Origin: Pedobacter aquatilis
Lineage (GTDB): Bacteria > Bacteroidota > Bacteroidia > Sphingobacteriales > Sphingobacteriaceae
Length of the DNA: 64,000 bases
Direction: 5' to 3'
Assembly: GCF_030409415.1 (NCBI RefSeq)
Contig: NZ_JAUFPW010000032.1
Location: 1 to 64,000 of the forward strand
In this document: positions 18,601 through 26,547 of the stretch, one piece after another
Layout: the number at the start of each line of letters is the position of its first letter
Position numbering within the stretch: position 1 is the first letter of the stretch
Notes under the pieces: model-generated
The model's input: the letters and a program-made list of their open reading frames with translations, nothing else
Told to the model about the DNA's origin: nothing
The model's database searches: none
Translations under genes and position numbers: made by a program

Positions 18601-19022
18601 GCTCCAGGTAACGAACCGCCTTGTGCATCTTTAACAGTTCCAGAAATTGGAACTTCTTTATTTCTGCTGATAACAATTAAGCCTCCATCAGAAACTGAAT
18701 ACTTTAAATTTGTTCTGTTTAAGATTGTAGATAAAACATCTGTTACCAATGTATTAGAAACTGTAATACTTACATCCTTGTTAACAGGAACGTAAGAAGA
18801 GCTATACACAAAATGATAACTGCTTTGCTGCTCAATAATCTGTAAAACCCTGGCCAACTTCGTTTTCTTTACATCAAGTGAAATTTTTTCCTGAGAAAAA
18901 ACTGATGCAGAAACATTAAGGCAGGTAATGAAAACCATAATACAGGTTAGTTTCATTAGCATAATGAATTTTAAAAGCTTCCGGTATTTCGGATGCCCTT
19001 GCAGTAAGTAATAATAAATCAT
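15681..19022 (-). CDS. SusC/RagA-family TonB-dependent outer-membrane receptor with STN domain
   Basis: A receptor of about 1,113 residues. In order it has: signal region ending NVSASVFSQ, an STN secretin/TonB N-terminal domain (about 40-105, which senses and passes a signal to a FecR protein), a carboxypeptidase-regulatory-like beta domain (GTVKDAQGGSLPGATVRVKG), the plug (TDVVVTALGIKKERRALGYS, then SLGSSSQPLYVVNGIPM) and a 22-strand barrel to the C-terminus. The STN domain together with the upstream FecR and ECF sigma genes indicates substrate-induced autoregulation. The start was placed at MIYYYLL because the 13 codons before it are A-rich and unlike a signal peptide. The substrate is unknown. 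Confidence 0.92.
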   Translation of the reverse strand: MIYYYLLQGHPKYRKLLKFIMLMKLTCIMVFITCLNVSASVFSQEKISLDVKKTKLARVLQIIEQQSSYHFVYSSSYVPVNKDVSITVSNTLVTDVLSTILNRTNLKYSVSDGGLIVISRNKEVPISGTVKDAQGGSLPGATVRVKGTAIGTSTDVNGKFALNAPENSVLVISYAGFQTKEISVSNQTNIDIVLAEDTKQLTDVVVTALGIKKERRALGYSVTQVGGETLTQARENNITNSLVGKVAGLDIAGTSGGAGAATNVTIRGVSSLGSSSQPLYVVNGIPMESAPVGFGSTIGIGNNGGQYDNAPDLGDAISNLNPDDIESISVLKGAAASALYGNRAKAGVILITTKSGKGNSIEFSSNYVAEQVMDRTNWQYVYGQGVNGLKPTTQLAAASTGSSSWGARLDGSSVIQFDGVNRPYTAQENNIEDFYRTGGSWTNTLALNKSFTGGVIRLSGSDLTNKSVVPNSGLDRQNFTLSGTFDPIKNLVIDARVNYILEQAKNRPMLSDGAGNANYNAAFLPTSVNISTLQPGKLPNGNELSYNTGNPYATNPWFAANDFIHNTKRERLLSSFSAKYTFDNGLFLQGRAGRDSYNDSYIAVTPSGTAYDADGGYTEQNSKFSDINVDGLIGKSFKVNDFSITPNIGASYRRTKSEAVTNGGASFQLFGIYTLANTGGKSVSAYKQDQETQSVYGTLELAYKDVLYLTGSARSDWFSTLATPGKDNKLNVIYPAVSGSFVFSELWKPSFLSFGKLRAGYAMVGQATIPFQTQLYYNLRSESINNNPLGNIVNGSIPNSSLRASKATELEIGTEMKFFKDRLSLDFTWYNKKSTDEILPVPTSTTTGYSGAVLNIGELRNKGIEALVSGVVLKNEDFSWTSSVNGSYNDNKVITLAPGTASQLLATSRSNVGFLQNLEGKAIAQVMAYDFLYDASGNIIKDANGAPQRGELKAYGSAYNKWAAGWNNEFNYKGVNLSFLIDGKWGGKIFSATDYYGYIFGLHQATLENRDALGVNAANYYSTYANNVSKQFVQDASFIKFRQVILGYNFPAKMFNNKIKGLNVSFVGRNLFILMKRTDNIDPESSYNATIPGMELGGVPPVRTYGLNLSVKL

Positions 19023-19108
19023 ATTTTTGTTTTTTTTGGTTGCATAATTATCTGGCAGCAATCTGTTTGCGCATAAACTGCCATTTGATTAATCAAAGAA
19101 AAATTTAA

Positions 19109-19130
19109 GGGCGGTGCGCCAACACCGTCC
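19109..19130 (-). terminator. Hairpin between FecR and SusC genes
   Basis: GGGCGGTG (19109-19116) pairs with CACCGTCC (19123-19130) with one G-U and a CGCCAA loop. On the minus strand TTAAATTTTT follows. It is probably a partial terminator that lets the regulator pair and the receptor pair be expressed at different levels. Confidence 0.6.
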
Positions 19131-19138
19131 TTTCCTTT

Positions 19139-20197
19139 CTACTTCGAAATGATTACTTGATTTCCCTTTATTTCATATTTAAAACTTTCTACTTTTTGTA
19201 GTGTGGACATAACTTGTTCTATGTTTTCATTAATAAATGTTGCTGTAAAACGATACTTCTCAATTTCCGGATTGGCAAACTTAATTTCTACGTTAAACCA
19301 TTTTTCCAGTACGCCTTTTATCTCATCAAAATCCTGATCGTATATTTCAATTCTATTTTTGGTCCACGCGGTTTCTACAATTGTACTATCCTTAATTAAA
19401 GTATAATGGTTAATTGTGATTTCCGGTCGTGTAGAAGCTGGTTTTAAGATTTTTTTAGATTGAGCCTGAGGCAAATTTTTATAAAAAGTAACTTTTTGAC
19501 TAGGCTTTAAAGTAATTGTACCTCCGTTTCCATTAATGGCCTCCATAGTAATTAAGCCATTAATCAACGTAGCTTCTGATGTAACTTCATCTGGGTAAGC
19601 TTTTACATTAAAAGATGTTCCGAGTACATTGATATTAAAATCTGCCGTGTGAACTTGAAATGGTTTCTCTTTATCATGCACAACATCGAAATATGCCTCG
19701 CCAGTTAAAACCACTTCACGCAAATTCTCATTAAAATCTTTAGTAACAGATAGCGAACTCTTAGCATTTAATAAAACTGTTGTGCCATCAGATAATGTGA
19801 TTTTTTTTCGCTCGCCGGTTTTAGTTTTAAAAACTTGAGCGATTGTTATTGGTTCATCTGAAGTTTTAGCTTGGTATTTTTGATAAATGAACCCAATGAA
19901 ACCTACTAAAAGTATTGCTGCAGCAATTTTTAACCATAAAGGTTTAATTTTTAAAGTTTTCGATGTAGTATTAAAATTTTCCTTGAAACTTTTCAGCTGA
20001 CTATTAATAGGCTGTTTGTTTCCGCTAAGTATAAAATATAACTTTTTAGCTTCGGTTATAACTTCAGCTTGCTCTGGATGTGCCTTAATATATTTTTCCC
20101 AATATCCTACACATAGCTTATCTGTACCAGCGCAATATTGCTGGAAAGTGCTATCAACAAGAAAGTCTTCTGAATTGAACTGACTTCTATCAATCAT
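19139..20197 (-). CDS. FecR-family anti-sigma regulator
   Basis: An inner-membrane regulator of about 352 residues that holds an ECF sigma factor and releases it when its receptor is loaded. The N-terminal cytoplasmic part (about 1-85) is followed by one membrane span (LWLKIAAAILLVGFIGFIY), a periplasmic FecR domain (TKTGERKKITLSDGTTVLLN, LTGEAYFDV, FNVKAYPDE) and a C-terminal DUF4974 domain (FDEIKGVLEKWFNVEIKF) that contacts the STN domain. An upstream ATG at 20227 would add ten residues; 20197 (MIDRSQ) is preferred. It lies between the sigma factor and the STN-bearing SusC, the standard order. Confidence 0.93.
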   Translation of the reverse strand: MIDRSQFNSEDFLVDSTFQQYCAGTDKLCVGYWEKYIKAHPEQAEVITEAKKLYFILSGNKQPINSQLKSFKENFNTTSKTLKIKPLWLKIAAAILLVGFIGFIYQKYQAKTSDEPITIAQVFKTKTGERKKITLSDGTTVLLNAKSSLSVTKDFNENLREVVLTGEAYFDVVHDKEKPFQVHTADFNINVLGTSFNVKAYPDEVTSEATLINGLITMEAINGNGGTITLKPSQKVTFYKNLPQAQSKKILKPASTRPEITINHYTLIKDSTIVETAWTKNRIEIYDQDFDEIKGVLEKWFNVEIKFANPEIEKYRFTATFINENIEQVMSTLQKVESFKYEIKGNQVIISK

Positions 20198-20363
20198 TAT
20201 TATTTGGCTTTTATATAACAGTGCCAAAAAGCTTTACTTTTTCCTAAAGAAATTTTAACTTTTTTTTAACAATGCGATATATTGCCCTGCAACACTAAAT
20301 AAAGAGGAAATAGAATTTTAGGATACAGAACAAAAATCCAAATTATTAAATGAAAATCTCGTC

Positions 20364-20383
20364 ATTCCCACGCAGGTGGGAAT
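20364..20383. repeat. Short GTCATTCCCAC palindrome
   Basis: ATTCCCAC-GCAG-GTGGGAAT is a small hairpin preceded by TCGTC, related in sequence to the element at 56068-56146. It lies in the gene-free stretch 20198-20578 between FecR and the sigma gene. Confidence 0.5.
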
Positions 20384-20468
20384 CTTAATGCTATAAACTT
20401 ATGAAAGCTTTAAGATTTTCGTATTTGAAAGAATTACCGTAAAGAAAACCATGATATGAAAATCTGGA

Positions 20469-20556
20469 CCGTCATTTCGAGCGTAGCCAAGAAATCTTTG
20501 CAATATGTAAAGTTCAAAGATCTCTCCATTGCGCTATGCTCCAGTCGAGATAACGG
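20469..20556. repeat. GTCATTTCGAGCGTAG-type palindrome
   Basis: The left arm 20469-20500 (CCGTCATTTCGAGCGTAGCC...) and right arm 20515-20556 are imperfect reverse complements meeting at CTTTG/CAAAG. Hairpins of this type are common in Bacteroidetes. Together with the hairpin at 20364 it fills the 381 bp that separate the sigma gene from FecR; I see no other feature there. Confidence 0.6.
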
Positions 20557-20578
20557 CAAGAGAGACATGCGATATCAG

Positions 20579-21133
20579 TTAAGATTTTAACTCTTTCCTC
20601 AACACCTTAAGTGCGTCATAAATTGTATTGTAAGCTGTTTTAATGGTTTGATTAGTTTGTTCTGCAATTTGCTCGTAGCTTAAACCATCAAAAAATTTTA
20701 AATGAATCAATTGTTTCTGTCTGAAAGTGAGTTTTTCCAAAGCATTTTTGAGTTGATGTTTGATCAATTCATCACTTTGCACTTTAATAATAAATTCCTC
20801 ATAACTCATCTCCATCCATTCACCATCTGCTCCTGCGTTATTTAGCGCAACACTCAATTTTTTCTTCCGTTCAAGAATTCGGATAAGTTTACGTTTAAGA
20901 AAGGTTCGTAGATAGGCTTCAACATTATCTACCCGGGTAAGGGTTTCGTGTTTCTCCCAAATGGTTGTAAAAACTAAATCGGTTGCCTCGCTAGCGATAT
21001 CTGCATCGGCACAAACCCGAATGCCAAAGTTTACCAGCGGATAATAAAGTTCTTTATAGAGATCAAAAAAGGCATCCTTATCGGCAGAACGTAATCGTTC
21101 CCATAGCAAATGATGCGCAAGTTTGTTCTCCAT
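20579..21133 (-). CDS. ECF-type RNA polymerase sigma factor
   Basis: A 184-residue sigma-70 of the extracytoplasmic-function group. Region 2 is around residues 20-75 (LYYPLVNFGIRVCADADIAS, ATDLVFTTIWEKHETL). Region 4 is around 130-182, with the helix-turn-helix LSYEQIAEQTNQTIKTAYNT. It is the first gene of the sigma/FecR/SusC/SusD unit and is expected to drive transcription of the receptor pair once FecR is signalled. It starts 127 bp after the stop of the alpha-amylase lipoprotein gene; a weak hairpin lies between them. Confidence 0.94.
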   Translation of the reverse strand: MENKLAHHLLWERLRSADKDAFFDLYKELYYPLVNFGIRVCADADIASEATDLVFTTIWEKHETLTRVDNVEAYLRTFLKRKLIRILERKKKLSVALNNAGADGEWMEMSYEEFIIKVQSDELIKHQLKNALEKLTFRQKQLIHLKFFDGLSYEQIAEQTNQTIKTAYNTIYDALKVLRKELKS

Positions 21134-21194
21134 ATATTAGTTAGTTGTTGGGGGGTAATCCTAGCTAAAATAGAGATAAATATGTATAAAATAA

Positions 21195-21238
21195 CCGCCA
21201 ACAATCAGATTTATGCATAATAAATTAATTATTGGCGG
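21195..21238 (-). terminator. Likely terminator at the end of the alpha-glucan block
   Basis: CCGCCAACAAT (21195-21205) pairs with ATTATTGGCGG (21228-21238) with one mismatch. On the minus strand the stem is followed by TTATTTTATAC. It lies between the amylase stop (21261) and the sigma factor start (21133). Confidence 0.5.
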
Positions 21239-21260
21239 CTTCGGTAAATTAAAGTGTGTT

Positions 21261-23144
21261 TTACTTTAAAGCGACCTTGCTAAAAATGTGGTATTCTCCA
21301 GGAGCCAAAGTCGCACTGTAATTATTCGCAGATAAATTTATCGTTCCGCCCAAAGCATCAATCCACGTTCCTGAAGTACCAAAATCAACATTCGTAGTTT
21401 GATTGATGACATCAAAATTTCCAACTACCATAACCGTATTTGTACCTTCAGTTAGTTTAATGTATTTAACACCACTTGTTAAATTATAAGTAGAGTTGCT
21501 TAAATTGAATATGCTGTTATTCTTCTTCAATTTGATAAACTTAGCGTATGCATCGTACAATGCTTTTCGGTTTCCATCCGAGAAATATTCCCACTTAATT
21601 GGTTTTTCGCCTGTTCTGCCATTAAAATCGATACTTACATCATAGCCTAACTCACCAAATTGCCAAACCATTTTTGGACCAGGAATGGCGAATAAAAATG
21701 CAGCCGCCATTTCTTGTCGCTTTAGTGAAGTGGACAAATTGCCTTTAACCAAATAGCTGCCAGACATATTTCCGAACGAGATGTTCTTATAATTCAATCG
21801 CTCTTCATCATGACTTTCGTTGTAAGTAATCAAACCATCAGCTTTGCTAAAACCATGTTTGGCATAAAAACCCCAGGAGAAATCAGAACCGCCCAACCAG
21901 CCCATTGTGGCTTCATTCATGTTATAATTTAGGTTATTCCAAAGCATCATGCCCTCATCTGCCAATACTTTCTCTTCTGATTCTTCTGCAAAATGTTCTA
22001 AAATCACATAAAAATTATTAGCGTCGATGCTCTTTATGTAGCTATTGTATTCTTTCCAAATGGCAACACGACTGGCATCGTACTTTCTGAAAACGGCATC
22101 ATCAGCAGATGGGTTTTGCGTAAAACCTTTCGATAAATCAAAACGGAAACCATCAATTTTATATTGCTGCATCCAGAATTTAATCACATCTTTCGAGAAC
22201 TTTTTGGTTGCAGCACTTTCATGGTTAAAATCATAACCAACGTTAAAGGGATGTTTAGCATCAACATTAAACCAAGGGTTGTTAGCTGTTGGTTTAGCAC
22301 CATCAAAATACATTTGAACCATTGGCGATTGACCGAAAGAATGGTTGAGCACCATATCTAAAATTACGGCAATTCCTCTTCCGTGACATTCATCTATAAA
22401 ATTTTGTAAGGCAGTTTTTGTACCATAATATTTATCAGCAGCAAAATAAAATGAAGGATTATAACCCCAACTGAGATTACCCTCAAATTCGTTTACGGGC
22501 ATTAGTTCGATGGCGTTGATGCCCATGTTCACCAAATAATCTAATTTAGCCAGTGTTGAGGCGTAACTATGCTCTGTTGTAAAATCGCGAATCAACAATT
22601 CATAAATCACCAGATTATTTTTCTCAGGACGAACAAAACCATTATTTTTCCAAGTGTAGCTGGGTTGGTTCGCCTGCATTATACTCACAATACCAGTTGT
22701 TTTTCCTGTGGGATAGCTTTTTAAATTTGGATAAACCGATGAGGAGATGTATTTATCATTTTCAGGGTCTAAAATTTTCTCACAATACGGGTCGGCAACC
22801 TTTAATTTTCCATCAATATAAAACTGGTAAGCATATTCCGTATTTGGATTTAAATTATCGATTTGAATCCACCAGGTATTTCCATCGCTTGTTTTTTTCA
22901 TTACAGAAGCCGATGTAGACCAATCGTTAAATTCGCCGATTAAAGAAACAGAAGTTTTTCCTGGCACATAAAGCGTAACAATTGCTGATGTTCCATTATT
23001 GATGAACGCCACACCATCTTTTGCACCGGCAGGTAAATCAGTTGTCGGGTTGGTTGGCGTTTCAATTCCTCCCTCAGTTGAAGATTTTTTGCAAGAGGAT
23101 GTAAAGGCCGCTACAAAAAGTAGCAGATAAATTATTTTTTTCAT
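21261..23144 (-). CDS. GH13 alpha-amylase lipoprotein with N-terminal CBM48-like domain
   Basis: A 627-residue lipoprotein (lipobox FTSSCKK, Cys18), probably surface-exposed and endo-acting on starch, like SusG in role. Residues about 50-125 form an immunoglobulin-like starch-binding domain (SVSLIGEFNDWS). The GH13 barrel follows, with region I DMVLNHSF, nucleophile Asp336 (DGFRFDLSKG), acid/base Glu383 (VILEHF) and transition-state Asp446 (YNESHDEER). A beta-sandwich domain C ends the protein. All three catalytic residues are present. It is the last gene of the alpha-glucan block; a 61-bp palindrome lies between it and the MFS gene upstream. Confidence 0.92.
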   Translation of the reverse strand: MKKIIYLLLFVAAFTSSCKKSSTEGGIETPTNPTTDLPAGAKDGVAFINNGTSAIVTLYVPGKTSVSLIGEFNDWSTSASVMKKTSDGNTWWIQIDNLNPNTEYAYQFYIDGKLKVADPYCEKILDPENDKYISSSVYPNLKSYPTGKTTGIVSIMQANQPSYTWKNNGFVRPEKNNLVIYELLIRDFTTEHSYASTLAKLDYLVNMGINAIELMPVNEFEGNLSWGYNPSFYFAADKYYGTKTALQNFIDECHGRGIAVILDMVLNHSFGQSPMVQMYFDGAKPTANNPWFNVDAKHPFNVGYDFNHESAATKKFSKDVIKFWMQQYKIDGFRFDLSKGFTQNPSADDAVFRKYDASRVAIWKEYNSYIKSIDANNFYVILEHFAEESEEKVLADEGMMLWNNLNYNMNEATMGWLGGSDFSWGFYAKHGFSKADGLITYNESHDEERLNYKNISFGNMSGSYLVKGNLSTSLKRQEMAAAFLFAIPGPKMVWQFGELGYDVSIDFNGRTGEKPIKWEYFSDGNRKALYDAYAKFIKLKKNNSIFNLSNSTYNLTSGVKYIKLTEGTNTVMVVGNFDVINQTTNVDFGTSGTWIDALGGTINLSANNYSATLAPGEYHIFSKVALK

Positions 23145-23170
23145 TTGGTTAGGGATTAATCTTTGATTTA

Positions 23171-23231
23171 CGTCATTGCGAGGTACAAAGCAATCTTTAT
23201 AAATGAGATTGCTTCGTACCTCGCAATGACG
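23171..23231. repeat. GTCATTGCGAGG palindrome with 26-bp arms
   Basis: The arms at 23171-23196 and 23206-23231 differ from perfect pairing at one base, with a 9-base loop. The right half plus flank (23202-23234) is identical over 33 bp to 26465-26497. It lies between the MFS stop and the amylase start on the minus strand, so it will be transcribed as a strong hairpin inside the operon. Confidence 0.85.
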
Positions 23232-23239
23232 AGTGTGAA

Positions 23240-24607
23240 CTATATCGAACGATTTTCTTCAATGCTTAATTCAGCAGCTAAAGTTTCATCAGTTTTTTTA
23301 GGCTCTCTGATAAACAAGTAACAAATGATGGCCGCTAAAATCATTAAGCCACCGCCTAATTGCACCGCTAAAAGTCTATCGTTATTTAACACATTTCGCA
23401 TCAACCAACCAAAACCAAGCGAGGCAATAATTTCTGGTAATACAATGAAGAAGTTGAAAATCCCCATATAAATACCGATTTTATCTTTCGGTAAGGAGCC
23501 GCTTAACATAGCATATGGCATCGACAAAATACTTGCCCAAGCCACGCCAACGCCTGTCATACATAAATACAACATATTTTTATCGTGAACCCAGGCAACG
23601 CTGATTAAACCAATTGCACCACAAAGTAAGCATAAAGCATGAGTTGTTTTTCTACCTAAAGCATCCGCAATTTTTGGCAGAACCAATGCAAATAGAAAAG
23701 TGATTACACTATAATAAGCTAAAGTTAAACTTCCGAAATCGGCACCTTGCGCATAAATTGGGTCGGCAGCATCTTTACCACCAAATACATTTACTGCAAC
23801 GGCTGTAGTATAGTAAAACCACATTAAAAACAAGCCTGGCCAGGTAAAAAACTGAACCAGAGAAACTATCTGCATCCGTTTCGGCATATTTCTTAAAGCA
23901 CTAAAAATTTCCTTTACGCCATTGCCAAAACCTTTATTGCCTTGTGCTGAAAGTTCTTCTTCGCGTGGCGGATATTCTTTGGTGGTGAAAACTGTCCATA
24001 ATACCGCTGCGAAAAAGAAAAATGCACCGATGTAAAAAGAGAATTTTACGTTTTCAGGAATGTTGCCCTGCGCTGCCGTATTCGATAAATGGAAAACATT
24101 ATTCATTAACCAAGGCAACGATGAAGCCACACTTCCGCCTAAACCAATCATCATGCTTTGCATAATAAAACCGCGGTTAACCTGACTATCGGGTAATTTA
24201 TCGGTAACAAATGCACGGAATGGTTCCATGGCGATATTTCCGAAAACGTCCAAAATCCAAAGTAATCCTGCTGCCATCCATAATGCACTGCTATGTGGCA
24301 TAAAAATTAAGGCAATGCTACTTACGATTGCACCAATCATAAAGTATGGTCTTCTTCTCCCCCATTTTGGATGCCAGGTTCTATCGCTCAAATAACCAAT
24401 AATTGGCTGAACTAACAGACCAGTTAACGGAGCCGCCAAAAACAACAAAGGAACTTGGTCGGGGTTTGCACCAAGGTTTTCGTAAATACGGCCCATGTTG
24501 GCACGTTGTAAATCCCAACCAAACTGGATTCCAAAAAACCCAACACTCATATTAATAATTTGTGCAAGTGTTAATTTTGGGTTTTCGAATATTGTTTTTA
24601 AGCTCAT
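23240..24607 (-). CDS. MFS sugar transporter of the maltose/sucrose (SLC45/GPH-like) type
   Basis: A 455-residue inner-membrane protein with about 12 membrane spans. Near the N-terminus it has FGIQFGWDLQRANMGRIYEN, and between spans 2 and 3 the loop SDRTWHPKWGRRRPYF, both typical of the disaccharide:proton symporters found in Bacteroidetes maltose clusters and related to plant SUT and animal SLC45. It probably brings maltose or short maltodextrins from periplasm to cytoplasm, where the GH65 phosphorylase acts. It lies 112 bp after the GH13 gene and 95 bp before the amylase lipoprotein, all on one strand. Confidence 0.88.
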   Translation of the reverse strand: MSLKTIFENPKLTLAQIINMSVGFFGIQFGWDLQRANMGRIYENLGANPDQVPLLFLAAPLTGLLVQPIIGYLSDRTWHPKWGRRRPYFMIGAIVSSIALIFMPHSSALWMAAGLLWILDVFGNIAMEPFRAFVTDKLPDSQVNRGFIMQSMMIGLGGSVASSLPWLMNNVFHLSNTAAQGNIPENVKFSFYIGAFFFFAAVLWTVFTTKEYPPREEELSAQGNKGFGNGVKEIFSALRNMPKRMQIVSLVQFFTWPGLFLMWFYYTTAVAVNVFGGKDAADPIYAQGADFGSLTLAYYSVITFLFALVLPKIADALGRKTTHALCLLCGAIGLISVAWVHDKNMLYLCMTGVGVAWASILSMPYAMLSGSLPKDKIGIYMGIFNFFIVLPEIIASLGFGWLMRNVLNNDRLLAVQLGGGLMILAAIICYLFIREPKKTDETLAAELSIEENRSI

Positions 24608-24611
24608 TTTA

Positions 24612-24718
24612 TATTTGGTTTAGCTCCACCCCAACCCTCCCCAAAAGGGAGTAAGTAGATGGAGTTCATTTTTTAGAGTATAATCTTTATTCTTTGATCT
24701 TTACTCCTTGTTCTTTAT
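24612..24718. repeat. Low-complexity intergenic repeats between GH13 and MFS genes
   Basis: The gap holds AGCTCCACCCCAACCCTCCC with AAAAGGGAG, a C-rich/G-rich motif recurrent in Bacteroidetes intergenic DNA, and a CTTTATTCTTTGATCTTTAC type tract. No gene is seen. Confidence 0.3.
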
Positions 24719-26464
24719 CTAAAATTCTATTACCTGCGCCGAAACGGGTTCAAGTTTTACAGGAATACTCGTTCCTGCCGGGATATATAATTTTCTATCG
24801 GTTAATAAATCGGTAACTGGCGATGAAGATTTCACTTTTAAAATATGGTCTGGAATTTCGATGTTGGCTTCCAAACTTTGATTTCTATCGAAATTTGCAA
24901 CAACTAATAACCGCTGTTTACCAGAATATCTAATAAAAGCATACATCCTGTTATTCATATTTCCTGTATGCGGAACATCATAAATATCGCCATGTGAAAC
25001 TGCATCGCTTTGGGTAGTTACTTTTAACAATTGCTGATAATAGGCTCTCAGTTTTTGTTGCGCAGCATTCAACTTATGGCCGTCAAATAAACCGCCATTC
25101 ATCCATTTCTGATGATTTGGAACACCCCAATAATCGAAAATTGTGGTACGGTTGTCATCGCCGCCAAAACCCTCAGCACCTTTTCCTGGCTCGCCCACTT
25201 CCTGACCGAAATAAAGCATAACAGGCCCCGAACCTAAGGTTGCAGAAACCACCATTGCAGGTAAAGCCAATTCAGCCTTGCCTGCAAAGCCTGCAGATGC
25301 AATACGCTCCTCATCGTGGTTTTCTAAAAAGCGTAACATATTTTTGCCAAAACCAGCGCTTTCTTTCTGCCACACATAACGAATAGCCGCCACATCTGCA
25401 TTAGGTTCGTTTCTAATCAATTTCTTTAAGCCATCGTATAAACCAACCTTATCGTACAGGTAATCAAATTTTCCTTGCTCTAGATACTGCTTGTAAACCT
25501 GCGGATTGTAAGCCTCACCTAAGAAAATAAGTTTTGGATTTACCGCTTTAACTTGCGGAATAACCCAGTTCCAAAAGGCAATCGGCACCATTTCTGCCAT
25601 ATCACAACGGAAACCATCTACCCCTTTTTTGGTCCAAAAGATTAAAATATCACGCATTTTATTCCAAACTGGAGGGAGTGGATTGAAATGTTCTTGCCTG
25701 TTATTCTGATAATCTACCCCATAATTTAACTTAATGGTTTCGTACCAATCATCATATTTAGGCGATGCCGTAAAAGCATCATTACCAGTCGCCTTGGCAG
25801 GATTTTCATCAAATTTTCCATCCTGCAAAGCAGATAAAGGCGTTGTTTGTCCGTTAGTTGGCACTATAAAATGCTGACCAGGAACATAGTAAAAATCATT
25901 TTCGGTACTAAAACCTTTGGTTACGTCATCCTTGGCCCCAAAATCGATTACGTTTTTTGGTTTCGCATAAGAATGATAGCTTCTGGCAACATGGTTTGGA
26001 ACGAAATCGATAATTAATTTTAAATCCTTGGCATGCGTTCTTTTAACCAAAGCTTCAAACTCTTTCATTCGGTTTTTTACATCAACCGCCAAATCAGGGT
26101 TAACATCATAATAATCGCGGATGGCGTATGGAGAACCTGCTCTGCCTTTTACCACATCGGCATCATCAACCTTAATTCCGTATTTGGAATAATCGGTTAA
26201 AGTGGCGTGGGCAATAGCTCCTGTGTACCAAACGTAGTTTGCATGAAGCTCTTTAATGCCGTCTAAAGCCTTATCGGTAATATCGTTAAACTTGCCCGAA
26301 CCATTTTGCTCAATAGTTCCGTAAGGGATGTTGGCAGTATTTTTATTGCCGAATAAACGGGGTAATAATTGATAGATAACGATTTGTTTATCGCTCATTT
26401 TTTTACTCTTTTTTTGTGCAAAGGATGATTGAGATAGCATGATAAAGGCCATGCAAAATAACAT
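24719..26464 (-). CDS. Secreted GH13 alpha-amylase-family enzyme
   Basis: About 581 residues with a signal peptide (MLFCMAFIMLSQSSFAQ), so periplasmic or exported. GH13 regions are visible: I LIIDFVPNHV, II GFRCDMAEMV with the nucleophile Asp, III LIFLGEAYNP with the acid Glu, IV RFLENHDEERIA with the third Asp; domain C follows. It has no lipobox. The start at 26464 directly abuts one arm of a dispersed palindrome (26465-26497). An earlier ATG at 26551 overlaps the GH65 stop as ATGA but would encode the repeat (TRHCEVRSNL) ahead of the signal peptide, so I reject it. Likely role: trimming imported maltodextrins. Confidence 0.88.
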   Translation of the reverse strand: MLFCMAFIMLSQSSFAQKKSKKMSDKQIVIYQLLPRLFGNKNTANIPYGTIEQNGSGKFNDITDKALDGIKELHANYVWYTGAIAHATLTDYSKYGIKVDDADVVKGRAGSPYAIRDYYDVNPDLAVDVKNRMKEFEALVKRTHAKDLKLIIDFVPNHVARSYHSYAKPKNVIDFGAKDDVTKGFSTENDFYYVPGQHFIVPTNGQTTPLSALQDGKFDENPAKATGNDAFTASPKYDDWYETIKLNYGVDYQNNRQEHFNPLPPVWNKMRDILIFWTKKGVDGFRCDMAEMVPIAFWNWVIPQVKAVNPKLIFLGEAYNPQVYKQYLEQGKFDYLYDKVGLYDGLKKLIRNEPNADVAAIRYVWQKESAGFGKNMLRFLENHDEERIASAGFAGKAELALPAMVVSATLGSGPVMLYFGQEVGEPGKGAEGFGGDDNRTTIFDYWGVPNHQKWMNGGLFDGHKLNAAQQKLRAYYQQLLKVTTQSDAVSHGDIYDVPHTGNMNNRMYAFIRYSGKQRLLVVANFDRNQSLEANIEIPDHILKVKSSSPVTDLLTDRKLYIPAGTSIPVKLEPVSAQVIEF

Positions 26465-26497
26465 AATGAGATTGCTTCGTACCTCGCAATGACGAGT
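26465..26497. repeat. Single repeat arm abutting the amylase start codon
   Basis: These 33 bases are identical to 23202-23234, the right half of the palindrome at 23171. Only one arm is present. It ends exactly at the ATG at 26464, so it forms the immediate 5' untranslated region of the amylase gene, within the 84 bp after the GH65 stop. Confidence 0.8.
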
Positions 26498-26547
26498 AGT
26501 CGAAACCAATTTCGATAACTCTTCCATTTTACATTTAACCTCTACAA

